Assembly: GCF_009911645.1 (NCBI RefSeq)
Contig: NZ_QWKI01000055.1
Span: forward strand, 18,884-82,883
Origin: Pseudoflavonifractor sp. 60
GTDB lineage: Bacteria > Bacillota > Clostridia > Oscillospirales > Oscillospiraceae
Direction of reading: 5' to 3'
Length of the DNA: 64,000 nt
Shown here: positions 1 to 8,304 of the stretch, piece by piece
How positions within the stretch are numbered: the first letter of the stretch is position 1
Layout: the number at the start of each line of letters is the position of its first letter
The notes under the pieces: model-generated
The model's database searches: none
What the model was told of the DNA's origin: nothing
What the model saw: the letters and a program-made list of their open reading frames with translations, nothing else
Made by a program: the position numbers and the translations under genes

Positions 1-81
1 ATCGTGCCCATCATTATCATTTATCTGCTGCTGTCGAAATTTATTGTGGAAGGCGTCACCCTGGGCGGCGTCAAGGAGTAA
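1..81 (+). CDS. ABC transporter permease, C-terminal end (partial)
   Basis: Only the last 26 codons are inside the window. The frame reads a hydrophobic helix end followed by a tail resembling VEGVTLGGVKE and a TAA stop. That ending is typical of MalG/UgpE-type inner-membrane permeases of carbohydrate ABC importers. A terminator follows at once, then a GH3 glycosidase, so the permease probably imports an oligosaccharide that the neighbouring enzyme cleaves. The substrate cannot be told from this fragment. An unrelated membrane protein is possible but less likely. Confidence 0.6.
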   Translation: MVPIIIIYLLLSKFIVEGVTLGGVKE

Positions 82-91
82 ATCAACACAC

Positions 92-120
92 AAAGCGCCG
101 TCGGCTTGACGGCGCTTTTT
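92..120 (+). terminator. Rho-independent terminator after the permease
   Basis: AAGCGCCGTC pairs with GACGGCGCTT across a short loop and is followed by a T run. It ends the permease transcript 13 bases before the GH3 start codon. The GH3 ribosome-binding site (AAGGAGG) lies just downstream, so GH3 is expressed by read-through or from a promoter not recognised here. Confidence 0.8.
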
Positions 121-133
121 CAAGGAGGAAATT

Positions 134-2545
134 ATGGAAAAGTGGATTCGCGCCCGCTATCAGCCCAATCTGCCCCTGGAGGGGGACCGGCGTGTAACGG
201 CCAGTCCAGAGCACGTCGCCCTGTCCCGGCAGGCGGCCCAGGAGGGCATGGTGTTGCTGAAAAACGACAGGGGACTGCTCCCCCTGGCTCCGGAGACCCG
301 GGTGGCCCTGTTCGGCAAGGGCAGCTTCGACTATGTGAAGGGGGGCGGCGGCAGCGGCGACGTGACCGTGGCCTATGTCCGGAACCTGTACGACGGACTA
401 AAAGGAGAGGGGGTGCCCCTCTGCGAGCCCCTGTCCGATTTTTACCGGGACTATGTGGCCGGGCGGTACAAGGCCGGGGACGTGCCCGGCCTGATGGCCG
501 AGCCGGAGCTGCCCCAAAGCCTGGTGGACGGGGCAAAGGAAAATACGGACGTGGCGGTGATTGTCCTCAGCCGCTTCTCCGGGGAGGGCTGGGACCGGGA
601 GCCGGTGTTGTACCAGGAGCCAGACTATCCCTGGCCCGATGAGTTGGTGATGCCCCAAAAGGCAAAAGCGATTTTCCCTAAGGGGGATTTCTATCTGACT
701 GGCGCTGAGCAGAATATGGTGCGGCAGGTCTGCGCCGCCTTTGCGCAGGTGGTTTTGGTGCTCAACGTGGGCGGCGTGATGGATGTCTCCTGGTTCTGTG
801 AGGATGACCGCATCCCCTCCGTCCTGCTGGCCTATCAGGGCGGGATGGAGGGGGGCGCGGCTGTCGCCGCCCTGCTCACCGGCAGGACCAACCCCTGCGG
901 CAAGCTGCCCGACACCTTCGCCCGGGACCTGTCCGACTACCCCTCCACGGAGCATTTTCACGACTCCCCCCACTATGTGGAGTACACCGAGGATATCTAT
1001 GTGGGCTACCGGTATTTCGAGACCATCCCCGGGGTGGCGGAGCGGGTGTGCTACCCCTTCGGCTACGGCCTGTCCTACACCACCTTTGCCCTGGAGACGG
1101 TGAACGCCGGAGGGTCGGACGGTCAAATTCGGGTTGCCGTCCGGGTGACCAACACCGGAAGCCGGGCGGGGAAAGAAGTGGTCCAGCTCTACTACCGGGC
1201 CCCCTGGGGGCTGCTCCAGAAGCCGAAACGCTGTCTGGCGGCATTCCAGAAGACGAAGCTGCTGGGGCCCGGCGAGAGTGAAACGGTAGAGCTGACCTTT
1301 GCCGTCTCGGATATGGCCAGCTTCGACGATTTGGGGAAGATCGCCCCCTCCGCCTGGGTGCTGGAGCAGGGGCGCTACGCCCTATATGTGGGGACCTCCG
1401 TGCGGGAGGCGGCAGAGCTGGACTGGGCTTGGGAGCAGGTTGAAACGGAGGTTACTCGCACGGTCAGCGACAGCCTGTCCCCGTCCCACCTTCCTAAACG
1501 CCTGCTGGCGGACGGGGGCTGGGAGGAGCTGCCCGCCGCCCCGGTAGCGGACACCGACATCAATCTGCTCCGGCCCATCCACGCTGGTCAGGCCGAGGCG
1601 GTTGCCCCCGCGACGCCTGGCCGGGGGCGCTGGCTGCTGACCCAACCCTACGCCGAGGGCGTACAGCCCCTCTCCGCCGTGGCGGAGGGGAAACTGACCC
1701 TGGAGGAATTTGTGGCCCAGCTCAGCGACGGCGATCTGATCCACCTGCTGGGGGGACAGCCCAACGTGGGAGTGTCCAACACCTTTGGACTGGGCAACCT
1801 CCCGGAGTACGGCGTGCCCAACCTGACTACCGCCGACGGCCCGGCGGGTCTGCGGATTCGGCCCGAGGTGGGGGTGTGTACCACCGCCTGGCCCTGCGCC
1901 ACTCTGCTGGCCGCTACCTGGGACTGGGAGCTGGTTTCCCGGGTGGGCGCCGCCGCGGCGGCGGAGGTCAAGGAGAACAATATCTCTGTCTGGCTGGCCC
2001 CGGCGGTCAATATTCACCGCAATCCCCTGTGCGGCCGGAACTTTGAGTACTTCTCCGAGGACCCGCTGCTCACCGGAAAGCTGGCCGGGGCCGAGGTGCG
2101 TGGCATTCAGAGCCAAAACATGGCCGCCACGGTGAAGCACTTCGCCTGCAACAACAAGGAGACCAACCGCAAGCACAGCGACTCCCGCCTGTCCCAGCGG
2201 GCCCTGCGGGAAATTTACCTGCGCGCCTTTGAAATCATCGTCCGGGAGGCGAAACCCTGGGCCATTATGAGCTCCTACAACGTGATCAACGGCCGCCGCG
2301 CCTCCGAGAGCCGGGAGCTGCTGACGGATATCCTGCGGGGTGACTGGGGCTATACCGGCATGGTGATGACCGACTGGTGGACCCGGGGAGAGCATTACAA
2401 AGAAATTTTGGCCGGCAATGACCTGAAAATGGCCAACGGCTACCTGGAGCGGGTACAGGAGGCCATGAAGCTGGGGGCAGTCAGCCACCGTGACCTGGAG
2501 ATTTGCGCCGGTCGGGTATTAGAGCTGATTTTGAAAGTCGATTAA
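134..2545 (+). CDS. Glycoside hydrolase family 3, permuted domain order (beta-glucosidase-like)
   Basis: 803-aa cytoplasmic enzyme without a signal peptide, expected to release terminal beta-linked sugars from imported oligosaccharides. The domains are inverted relative to standard GH3. The alpha/beta sandwich comes first (about residues 25-320, ending in GYRYFE and YPFGYGLSYT), then an FnIII-like domain (about 330-420), then the TIM barrel (about 510-800). The barrel carries GRNFEYFSEDP, KHFACNNKETNR and MVMTDWW, where D747 is the expected nucleophile. Inverted GH3 enzymes are known from Ruminococcus and Butyrivibrio. The start follows AAGGAGG. Sugar specificity is not visible. Confidence 0.9.
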   Translation: MEKWIRARYQPNLPLEGDRRVTASPEHVALSRQAAQEGMVLLKNDRGLLPLAPETRVALFGKGSFDYVKGGGGSGDVTVAYVRNLYDGLKGEGVPLCEPLSDFYRDYVAGRYKAGDVPGLMAEPELPQSLVDGAKENTDVAVIVLSRFSGEGWDREPVLYQEPDYPWPDELVMPQKAKAIFPKGDFYLTGAEQNMVRQVCAAFAQVVLVLNVGGVMDVSWFCEDDRIPSVLLAYQGGMEGGAAVAALLTGRTNPCGKLPDTFARDLSDYPSTEHFHDSPHYVEYTEDIYVGYRYFETIPGVAERVCYPFGYGLSYTTFALETVNAGGSDGQIRVAVRVTNTGSRAGKEVVQLYYRAPWGLLQKPKRCLAAFQKTKLLGPGESETVELTFAVSDMASFDDLGKIAPSAWVLEQGRYALYVGTSVREAAELDWAWEQVETEVTRTVSDSLSPSHLPKRLLADGGWEELPAAPVADTDINLLRPIHAGQAEAVAPATPGRGRWLLTQPYAEGVQPLSAVAEGKLTLEEFVAQLSDGDLIHLLGGQPNVGVSNTFGLGNLPEYGVPNLTTADGPAGLRIRPEVGVCTTAWPCATLLAATWDWELVSRVGAAAAAEVKENNISVWLAPAVNIHRNPLCGRNFEYFSEDPLLTGKLAGAEVRGIQSQNMAATVKHFACNNKETNRKHSDSRLSQRALREIYLRAFEIIVREAKPWAIMSSYNVINGRRASESRELLTDILRGDWGYTGMVMTDWWTRGEHYKEILAGNDLKMANGYLERVQEAMKLGAVSHRDLEICAGRVLELILKVD

Positions 2546-2736
2546 ATGGCCTATAGGAAACTGTGATTTGCAATGAAGAAATGCAGAGATAAAAATAAAG
2601 CGAATTACACAGCGCCTACAGCTTCCCTGTTGTTTACTGCGTAGCAATTTCTGCATGAGGTCCGCTTGTATTTTACTGCCCATTGTGTTACACTCATAGT
2701 GTCAAAAAACCTTGCTTGGAGAGAGGAGGGCATCCT

Positions 2737-3078
2737 ATGCGTACCAGGCAGGAAGTGACCACGATTGTTGCGGAATTGTGCAGCAGGATCGCCCTGCTGT
2801 TTCCGCAGGATAAAATAGAGGCCATCCTTTTTGGCTCTTATGCCAGAGGAGACGCTGATCCTGGGTCGGATATTGATGTGCTGATTTTGGTAGATGCCTC
2901 CCGCCAGGATATCTCAGACCGAAATTGGCAGGTGGGAGACCTGGCCGCTGAGCTCTTGCTGGATCACGGTATTGCGGTGTCACCTCTTGTGGAAAACCGG
3001 GAGTATTTCAACCAAAATTTGCAGCTGTTCCCATTCTACCGCAGTATTGAGCGTGAGGGAGTGAGGATCAGTGCCTAA
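2737..3078 (+). CDS. MNT-type nucleotidyltransferase (antitoxin of a HEPN/MNT pair)
   Basis: 113-aa minimal nucleotidyltransferase. The motif LFGSYARGDADPGSDIDVLI has the GSxARG and SDID elements of the pol-beta fold, with two metal-binding aspartates. In known HEPN/MNT modules the MNT protein neutralises the HEPN toxin, in some cases by AMPylating it. The ATG at 2737 is preferred over an upstream in-frame ATG because GAGAGGAGGG lies seven bases before it. The last 8 bases overlap the HEPN gene, so the pair is translationally coupled. It lies just outside the tRNA-Thr repeat and may be cargo of an older element. Confidence 0.85.
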   Translation: MRTRQEVTTIVAELCSRIALLFPQDKIEAILFGSYARGDADPGSDIDVLILVDASRQDISDRNWQVGDLAAELLLDHGIAVSPLVENREYFNQNLQLFPFYRSIEREGVRISA

Positions 3079-3481
3079 TATCACAAAAGTTGACCTATCA
3101 CGGTATCGTTTTCAGAAAGCCGAGGAAATGCTGGCATCTGCCAAACGGGATATGGAAGCAAGGGATTATGCTTCCGCCAACAACCGGGCGTACTATGCGA
3201 TTTTTCATGCGATGCGGGCGGTGCTGGCTCTGGATGGCGAAGACTTCAGGAAGCACTCGGCGGTGATTGCCCGGTTTACCCTGAATTATTTGAAACCTGA
3301 AATATTGCCCAGAGAGTACAGCAAATTGATCTCTAATGCCTCACTAATTCGAAACCGCAGTGATTACGAGGATTTTTATATCTGCTCTGTCGCAGATACC
3401 AATGCGCTATTTTCCGGTGCGGTGACTTTCTGTGGAGATGTAGGCGAGTATCTGGAACAGCGGTACCGTACAGAATTATAG
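3071..3481 (+). CDS. HEPN-domain protein (probable toxin)
   Basis: 136-aa helical protein with a GTG start, overlapping the MNT gene by 8 bp. It has the family signature NRAYYAIFHAMRAVL and later KHSAVIARF. The region that usually carries the RNase motif reads RNRSDYEDF, the R-xxx-DY form seen in UPF0332-type HEPN proteins and not the Rx4-6H form. Family members are toxins or RNases held in check by the partner MNT protein. Toxicity is inferred from the family and the gene order. Confidence 0.8.
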   Translation: MPNITKVDLSRYRFQKAEEMLASAKRDMEARDYASANNRAYYAIFHAMRAVLALDGEDFRKHSAVIARFTLNYLKPEILPREYSKLISNASLIRNRSDYEDFYICSVADTNALFSGAVTFCGDVGEYLEQRYRTEL

Positions 3482-3626
3482 GTTTGCGGGTTGACCCACA
3501 CCGTGACCCACACGCCGAAAAAAGCGGACGGAGTCAGTGGACGGGAAATGGCCCAAGAGCATGCCTTTCCCAAACAAAAACGCCCTGAAAGTGCCAAACA
3601 GCGGCATTCCCAGAGCTTCCAATCAC

Positions 3627-3671
3627 TTGGTAAGGATGAGGTCCCCAGTTCAAATCTGGGTAGCAGCTCCA
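3627..3671 (+). repeat. attL: tRNA-Thr(GGT) 3' fragment, direct repeat copy 1
   Basis: The 45 bases begin at the anticodon loop TTGGTAA (anticodon GGT, Thr). They run through the 3' anticodon arm GGATG, the T-arm CCCAG-TTCAAAT-CTGGG, the acceptor strand TAGCAGC, a discriminator T and CCA. The upstream bases do not supply the 5' anticodon strand or the D-arm, so this is a fragment and not a working tRNA. An identical copy lies at 24780-24824. Confidence 0.9.
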
Positions 3672-3672
3672 T

Positions 3673-3712
3673 AAAGTCCAGTTTTTTCTCTTGAAAAGGC
3701 TGGACTTTTCTT
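3673..3712 (+). terminator. Terminator-like hairpin next to attL
   Basis: AAAGTCCAG pairs with CTGGACTTT across an 18-base loop and is followed by a weak T-rich stretch. It lies two bases after the tRNA CCA, where a tRNA terminator would be expected. Confidence 0.6.
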
Positions 3713-3835
3713 GTATTTCAGAACTTTTCCTGCTGGTATGAATTTGTGGATTTGGGTTTGACCACACAACCAGCCACAGACAGAGAAAAACGGTTCACCG
3801 AGGGGATATCCCGCTCGGTGAGCCGTGGATTTTCA

Positions 3836-5257
3836 TTAACCTGCTTTCAGATGCTCTCTTTCAGCGGCAATTTCCGTTCTCGTTTCTGCTATCATCTCTG
3901 CCAGCAGTTTTTCGCACTCTTCCTCACTGTGAGCGTAGATGTTCCGGGGGTGCTTTTTGCCGTCCGGCCAGATAGGAGAGTAGCGGCCTTCCCAGAGTTT
4001 TTCGTTGATCTGGGTGACGCATCCGGTTCCCGCTTTACGCCGCCGGCCTTTGTGGGCCTGGAATGTACTGGGAGCGGGCTTTCGTAGGACTGCCTGATTC
4101 TCCGGTTGAATCTCCGCTTTGCCGATGCCCTGGTCGATCTTTACCGCCGCTGTACGGCGCATCTCATCGGTAACGTGAGCGTAGATATTCAGTGTGGTAC
4201 TGCTGGAGACGTGGCCGATAATAGTGGACAGAGTTTTGATGTCCATCCCATGCTCCAGGGCAGTGGTAGAAAATGTGTGCCTGAGATCGTGAAATCTGAT
4301 TTTCTTACATTCTGCCCGTTCCAGAACGGTCTGTAATCTTTTACGAACTGCGGCTGGGTCTCTGGGTGAGTCCTCGCTGACCGGGGAGGGAAACATCCAC
4401 CGGGAGTTCACGGTTCCCTTGTAAGCCTTAAGGACATTCACCACAGGTGCGGGGAGGATCACGCTGCGGTTGCCAGCCTTGGTTTTGGGCGGAGAGGCCA
4501 CCAGCCTGCTTTTGACCCGATGGACCTGTCGCTGTACTCGGAGTTCTCCAGTGCGGAGGTTGAGGTCATCCCATTGGAGGGCGCATATCTCGCCCCGCCG
4601 CAGTCCAGTGGAGAGCTCCAACAGGAGAAGCTCGAAGCAACTGTCCTCTTTGGCTTGGATCAGCAGACGTTGGATTTCCTCTGGAGTCAGCACCTGCATT
4701 TCTCTGGCTTTGGCGGAGGGGAGACGGCAGCCATCGGCGGGATTGCGGAAGAGGAGCTTTTCCGCAACGGCCTTGTCCAGTGCGGCATGGAGGGTAGTGT
4801 GGATGCCCCGAACAGTCTGATCGGATAGTCCCTCCCCATATAACTCTGTGCGGAGGAGTCTGCCGCCCTGCTGGAGTTTAGCGTAGAACTGCTGGATGTC
4901 GTTGGTGGTCAGCTTGTCTATCTGTATATTTCCCAGCGCCGGAATGATGTGCTGGTAGATGCGGCGTTCGTAAGACATTTGGGTGTTGGGCCGAAGATTG
5001 GATTTCTTGTAGGTTTGATACCAGAGATCCAGCCAATCCCCCAGGAGGATTCCAGGTTTAGGCTGTTCGGGAGCAGGAGCCTGGATGCTGTCCCTCAGTG
5101 CCCTGAGTTTTGCGATACAGTCCGACTTGGTCTTTGCCAGAACATTTTTGGTGACGGGGAGGCCTTTATCGTCGTAGCCGACGACTACCCTCCCTTCCCA
5201 GCGACCGTCTTTTCTCAGGCTGACGCCGCCGTCTCCCCGTTTTCTGCGTTTTGCCAT
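3836..5257 (-). CDS. Tyrosine recombinase/integrase, attL-proximal
   Basis: 473-aa site-specific recombinase. It has an N-terminal arm-binding segment (DGRWEGRVVVGYD), a SAM-like core-binding domain (about residues 70-170) and a catalytic domain with GLRRGEIC, HDLRHTFSTTAL, IIGHVSSSTT and the tyrosine in NIYAH. All expected catalytic elements (R, H-x-x-R, H, Y) are visible. A C-terminal extension (about residues 410-460) repeats an arm-type motif, LWEGRYSPIWPDGKKHPRN. The start overlaps the preceding integrase by 43 bp. It probably catalyses integration at, or excision from, the tRNA-Thr site. Confidence 0.92.
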   Translation of the reverse strand: MAKRRKRGDGGVSLRKDGRWEGRVVVGYDDKGLPVTKNVLAKTKSDCIAKLRALRDSIQAPAPEQPKPGILLGDWLDLWYQTYKKSNLRPNTQMSYERRIYQHIIPALGNIQIDKLTTNDIQQFYAKLQQGGRLLRTELYGEGLSDQTVRGIHTTLHAALDKAVAEKLLFRNPADGCRLPSAKAREMQVLTPEEIQRLLIQAKEDSCFELLLLELSTGLRRGEICALQWDDLNLRTGELRVQRQVHRVKSRLVASPPKTKAGNRSVILPAPVVNVLKAYKGTVNSRWMFPSPVSEDSPRDPAAVRKRLQTVLERAECKKIRFHDLRHTFSTTALEHGMDIKTLSTIIGHVSSSTTLNIYAHVTDEMRRTAAVKIDQGIGKAEIQPENQAVLRKPAPSTFQAHKGRRRKAGTGCVTQINEKLWEGRYSPIWPDGKKHPRNIYAHSEEECEKLLAEMIAETRTEIAAEREHLKAG

Positions 5258-6420
5258 GGTTTCATCTCCTCTCCAAGGTAATCAGTCAGAAAGTCGCCGA
5301 CAATGTCAGCGGCACGCTTCTGCATATCGCCAGTGGTGTGGGTATAGGTATCCAGAGTGAAGGACGCTTTGGTGTGGCCCAGGATTCCCGCCAGGGTTTT
5401 GGCGTCCACGCCGCTGGACAGCGCATGAGTTGAGAATGTGTGTCTCAGGTCGTGGAAGCGGATATTTGGCAATCCAGCCTCTGTCAGAAATTTTTTCAGC
5501 TGCCGGTAGGCACTGTCAGGATTCATAGGAGCCTCTGGACGAAGTGGATCGTGAAAGATCCAGGGAGAGAAGGATTTCCGTTTTCGTTCTTTTAGTAGTT
5601 CCGCTGTACTGGGCGGTAGGACGATCTTCCGTGTGCCGGCGTAGGTCTTGGTATCTCCTGCCACCAGCCTACCGCCCTTTTCCCGATGAAGAGTACGGCA
5701 GACCTTCAGGGTGCCGCCACGCTCATCGAGGTCGGTCCACATGAGTCCGCAGATCTCACCCCTGCGCAGACCAGTAGTCAACTCAGTGTAGAAGAAGTCA
5801 TACCAGAATTCATCGGCTTTGATCGTTGTCAGGAAAATATTCAGTTGTTCCTCGGTTAGAATCTTCATAGGCTGGTGAATTACCTTAGGCGGCTCCACCT
5901 CATCAGCGGGATTGATAGGAATGAGCCCCTGATCTCTCGCCGCTTTGAGCGCATGGTGGAGCGTGGTGTGGATTCCGTGGACAGTGGTGCTGGAGAGTCC
6001 GGAACTTTGACTGGAGCGAGGTTTCATTCTGCCATTTCGCTTCAAGGTATCATAGAGTTTTCGGAGATCAGCCGCAGTCAGCTGTGTGAGCGGTTTTGCT
6101 CCCAGGCGGGGCTTCACGTGGTTTTCCATATCCCGGCGATAGTGTTCCAGTGTGCCAGGTCGGAGGGTGACCGCCATTTGCTCCAGCCATGTGTCCAGCC
6201 ACTCCCCGAGAGTCATCCTGCTCTGCTCCGTCAGGTCAATGCCTTGGTAGGCATCGATATTCTGGCGGAGCTTTGCAGTCAACTCTTTTTGATTATCAGC
6301 GTAGACGTAGCGGAAGATAGAGTCTCCGTTTTCCTTGTGGCCCACCACGATGCGGCCCTCCCAGCGACCGTCGTCTCGCTTACGCACCATGCCGTCGCCA
6401 GACGGTCTGCGTTTTGCCAT
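5215..6420 (-). CDS. Tyrosine recombinase/integrase, second of a tandem pair
   Basis: 401-aa recombinase transcribed ahead of the other integrase. The N-terminal arm-binding motif GRWEGRIVVGHKENGD is followed by a core-binding domain and a catalytic domain with GLRRGEICGL, HDLRHTFSTHAL, ILGHTKASFT and the tyrosine in DTYTH. It appears intact. The two recombinases are clearly paralogous but divergent. Tandem recombinases may act together, or one may belong to a resident element captured by the other. The ATG start follows a gene ending only 3 bp upstream. Confidence 0.92.
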   Translation of the reverse strand: MAKRRPSGDGMVRKRDDGRWEGRIVVGHKENGDSIFRYVYADNQKELTAKLRQNIDAYQGIDLTEQSRMTLGEWLDTWLEQMAVTLRPGTLEHYRRDMENHVKPRLGAKPLTQLTAADLRKLYDTLKRNGRMKPRSSQSSGLSSTTVHGIHTTLHHALKAARDQGLIPINPADEVEPPKVIHQPMKILTEEQLNIFLTTIKADEFWYDFFYTELTTGLRRGEICGLMWTDLDERGGTLKVCRTLHREKGGRLVAGDTKTYAGTRKIVLPPSTAELLKERKRKSFSPWIFHDPLRPEAPMNPDSAYRQLKKFLTEAGLPNIRFHDLRHTFSTHALSSGVDAKTLAGILGHTKASFTLDTYTHTTGDMQKRAADIVGDFLTDYLGEEMKPWQNAENGETAASA

Positions 6421-6423
6421 TTG

Positions 6424-6720
6424 TCATTCACCTCCAGTCCGAATATCACCGTCGTTTTCGTCCATGCACTCCGCTATCAGCCTGACACCCAATCGGAAAC
6501 CCAGGATAAAATTCTCGGTTGCTGTGATACTGTTGATCTCATGCTGGGAGCGGATAAGTTTTGTAAGAGTCTCCTGCTCGGTTTCCTCCAGCTGTTCCAT
6601 AAGCTGCTTTTCATATTTGGCGACACGGTCTACTGCCCGCTTCAGTTCTGAGCCAGGTGTCATCTGCTGTTCGTTGGGTATGATGTTGCCATAGTAGAGA
6701 TCTTCCAGGATCGTTCTCAT
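6424..6720 (-). CDS. Small helical protein, DUF6809-like
   Basis: 98-aa protein starting MRTILEDLYYGNIIPNEQ. It is mostly helical with a glutamate-rich middle and the segment HEINSITATENFILGFRLG. Proteins of this type commonly sit beside integrases in clostridial mobile elements; I recall the family as DUF6809, function unknown. The ATG at 6720 is chosen over an upstream ATG because AAAGGAGG precedes it. It lies between the RHH gene and the integrases, in the same direction, and is probably co-transcribed with them. Confidence 0.75.
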   Translation of the reverse strand: MRTILEDLYYGNIIPNEQQMTPGSELKRAVDRVAKYEKQLMEQLEETEQETLTKLIRSQHEINSITATENFILGFRLGVRLIAECMDENDGDIRTGGE

Positions 6721-6839
6721 ATCTACTACCTCCTTTGCAACACCAACACATACCACACTTTGAGGAATATAGCTACTACTTTTTTCGAGGACTTTTATTC
6801 TTTGTTTTGCGGCGCAGAATCTGAGAGGGGGATGGATGA

Positions 6840-7286
6840 TCACAGGCCACCCCTTTGATAGCGGACAGCGTCATCCAGCGAGATACTGCCGCTGGTCTTT
6901 TTCACGTCCTGGATGCACCGACCCCGGAGCGCCCTGAGCTGCTCATCGGGAATCTCCATCCCCGCCGCCAGCACATTCATCACCATGTCCTGTTCCACCG
7001 CCAGCTTGAACAGCAGACGGCAGATTCGGTTCTCCGTGTCCTGCACCGTTCCGCGCAGAACGGACGCCAGTGCGGGTGGTAGATAGGCGGTAGCGTCCTG
7101 ACCGGAGACGTAGCCGGCGTAGAACAGCGCGGCCTTCTCCAGATACTCACTGCGGCTTTTGGAGTTCGCGATTTTCATAGCTCTGTCCATCACTTCCAGC
7201 GTGGACGGGTACAGCCAGACGGGGATGCGCGTCTTAACTTCTGCGGGTGTGTTTGGTTCCACCGAAATGTGCGTATTTTTGCTCAT
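6840..7286 (-). CDS. Ribbon-helix-helix-like element protein
   Basis: 148-aa protein starting MSKNTHISVEPN. The N-terminal part (TRIPVWLYPSTLEVMDRAMKI followed by SRSEYLEKAALFY) has the short strand plus two-helix pattern of ribbon-helix-helix DNA-binding proteins. The C-terminal half is helical and unassigned. The ATG at 7286 follows AAGGAGG, and the longer upstream frame is GC-rich noncoding sequence. Repeats of ACCACCT lie directly upstream at 7313-7488 and could be its operators. The likely role is autoregulation or plasmid-style maintenance of the element. Confidence 0.65.
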   Translation of the reverse strand: MSKNTHISVEPNTPAEVKTRIPVWLYPSTLEVMDRAMKIANSKSRSEYLEKAALFYAGYVSGQDATAYLPPALASVLRGTVQDTENRICRLLFKLAVEQDMVMNVLAAGMEIPDEQLRALRGRCIQDVKKTSGSISLDDAVRYQRGGL

Positions 7287-7312
7287 TGGAAAATTCCTCC
7301 TTTTGGTTGGAA

Positions 7313-7488
7313 AACCACCTGTCACAGCCACCTTGGAAAAGGTTGAAACAGGGCGGTTTTCCCTTTGTTTTTCTTCATTCCGACCACCTGGGACAGCCAA
7401 CAGGGGGTAAAACCGACCACCTATGGAAAATCCCCGACCCGCGTTGCGGGGCGGTGTGGCTGGCAGGGGGGCGCGTAAGCGACCACCT
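7313..7488. repeat. Iteron-like direct repeats ACCACCT
   Basis: The core ACCACCT occurs at 7314, 7383, 7416 and 7482. Three of these share CGACCACCT and are spaced 33 and 66 bp apart, so they lie on the same DNA face. Two copies extend to ACCACCTG-NN-ACAGCCA. The repeats fill the 374-bp gap between the ribbon-helix-helix gene and the HTH (Rep-like) gene. They could be operators or an iteron origin. No gene was recognised in the gap. Confidence 0.5.
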
Positions 7489-7660
7489 GCCTTTATCCTG
7501 CACATTTTTCGCCCCCCCGGTTCACCTGCCACTTTCGGCTGTGCTGAATTTGTTGGATGGCGCACACAGGCCACACGCTTTGGACACAACCGCATCTGCG
7601 GTGAGCGGCGGCTTGTTACCCTCTGGGTACCAGCGAGGCCACACAGCGGCGCACAGGCTG

Positions 7661-8095
7661 TCACGCTGAGTGCGCGCTATCGCTGCGGAGTGCGAGTGCC
7701 GTTGTGACTCGCTGACGTTCAGCCGCCATGTCCATCTGCGTCAGCTGCTGTTTGTAGAACTGATCGAGCGCCAGTTGGATTGGACGGATGGTGTAGAGCA
7801 GGTTGCCGTTGCGCTTCAGACCATCCCTGGTGGTGACGGTCGTGCTTTCTGTACTGATGAGCTGGCGCTCCTCCAGCTCACACACATACTTGCGGACGGT
7901 GTTGGCGCTCATCCTCACCGCTCTGCCGATAGTTTTGTAGCTGGGCCAGCATTGGTAGGTGTTTCGGTTCTCACAGCAGATCAGATAAGAGTAGACGGCC
8001 AGCGCGCCGGGTGACAGGCCCAGCAGGAATATCTCGTTGGGCAGCTGGAAGTAGTTCTTGACCGGATCACGCTTGGGCCACGGTTTGTATTTCAC
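7661..8095 (-). CDS. Helix-turn-helix protein, replication-initiator-like
   Basis: 144-aa protein with a GTG start that overlaps the stop of the upstream gene (GTGA), which fixes the start. The region NYFQLPNEIFLLGLSPGALAVYSYL, followed by WPSYKTIGRAVRMSANTVRKYVCELEERQLI, is a classic winged-helix (HTH_36-type) fold found in plasmid and element replication initiators and regulators. The C-terminal tail is short and polar. With the iteron-like repeats beside it, a replication or copy-control role for the excised element is plausible, but a transcriptional role is equally possible. Confidence 0.7.
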   Translation of the reverse strand: MKYKPWPKRDPVKNYFQLPNEIFLLGLSPGALAVYSYLICCENRNTYQCWPSYKTIGRAVRMSANTVRKYVCELEERQLISTESTTVTTRDGLKRNGNLLYTIRPIQLALDQFYKQQLTQMDMAAERQRVTTALALRSDSAHSA

Positions 8096-8304
8096 TCCGC
8101 ACCTCCCTGGGTGTGCCGCAACACCCACTCCACGAATTGCTCCTTGGGTACCACCATCCTGCTGCCGATTTTCAGTACCGGGAAATCCGGTTCGTGCATC
8201 AGCTCGTAACAACTGGACGGTGAGACACTCAGCACCTTTGCCACTGTTGCCGCGTTCAGGAACAGCGGCAGTTCGTCGTAGCTCTTATAGCTGGATTCTT
8301 TCAT
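8092..8304 (-). CDS. Excisionase-like helix-turn-helix protein
   Basis: 70-aa protein starting MKESSYKSYDELPLF. It contains LNAATVAKVLSVSPSSCYELMHEPDFPVLKIGSRMVVPKEQF, a MerR-like HTH_17 fold typical of excisionases and small element regulators. The ATG at 8304 follows AAGGAGG. It is the first gene of the leftward operon 8304-3836, whose downstream members include both integrases. That order suits a recombination directionality factor. Confidence 0.75.
   Translation of the reverse strand: MKESSYKSYDELPLFLNAATVAKVLSVSPSSCYELMHEPDFPVLKIGSRMVVPKEQFVEWVLRHTQGGAE

Noticed and set aside
398..2488. Long antisense open frames inside the first GH3 gene (398-1126 and 1382-2488, minus)
   Set aside because: They mirror the high-GC coding frame, lack ribosome-binding sites and show no recognisable domains; the plus-strand GH3 motifs are clear.
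3627..3671. An intact tRNA-Thr gene
   Set aside because: Only the part from the anticodon loop to CCA is present; the D-arm and 5' acceptor strand are missing at both copies.
3491..3694. 67-codon frame spanning attL
   Set aside because: It reads through the tRNA fragment and has no credible start; it is an artefact of the repeat region.
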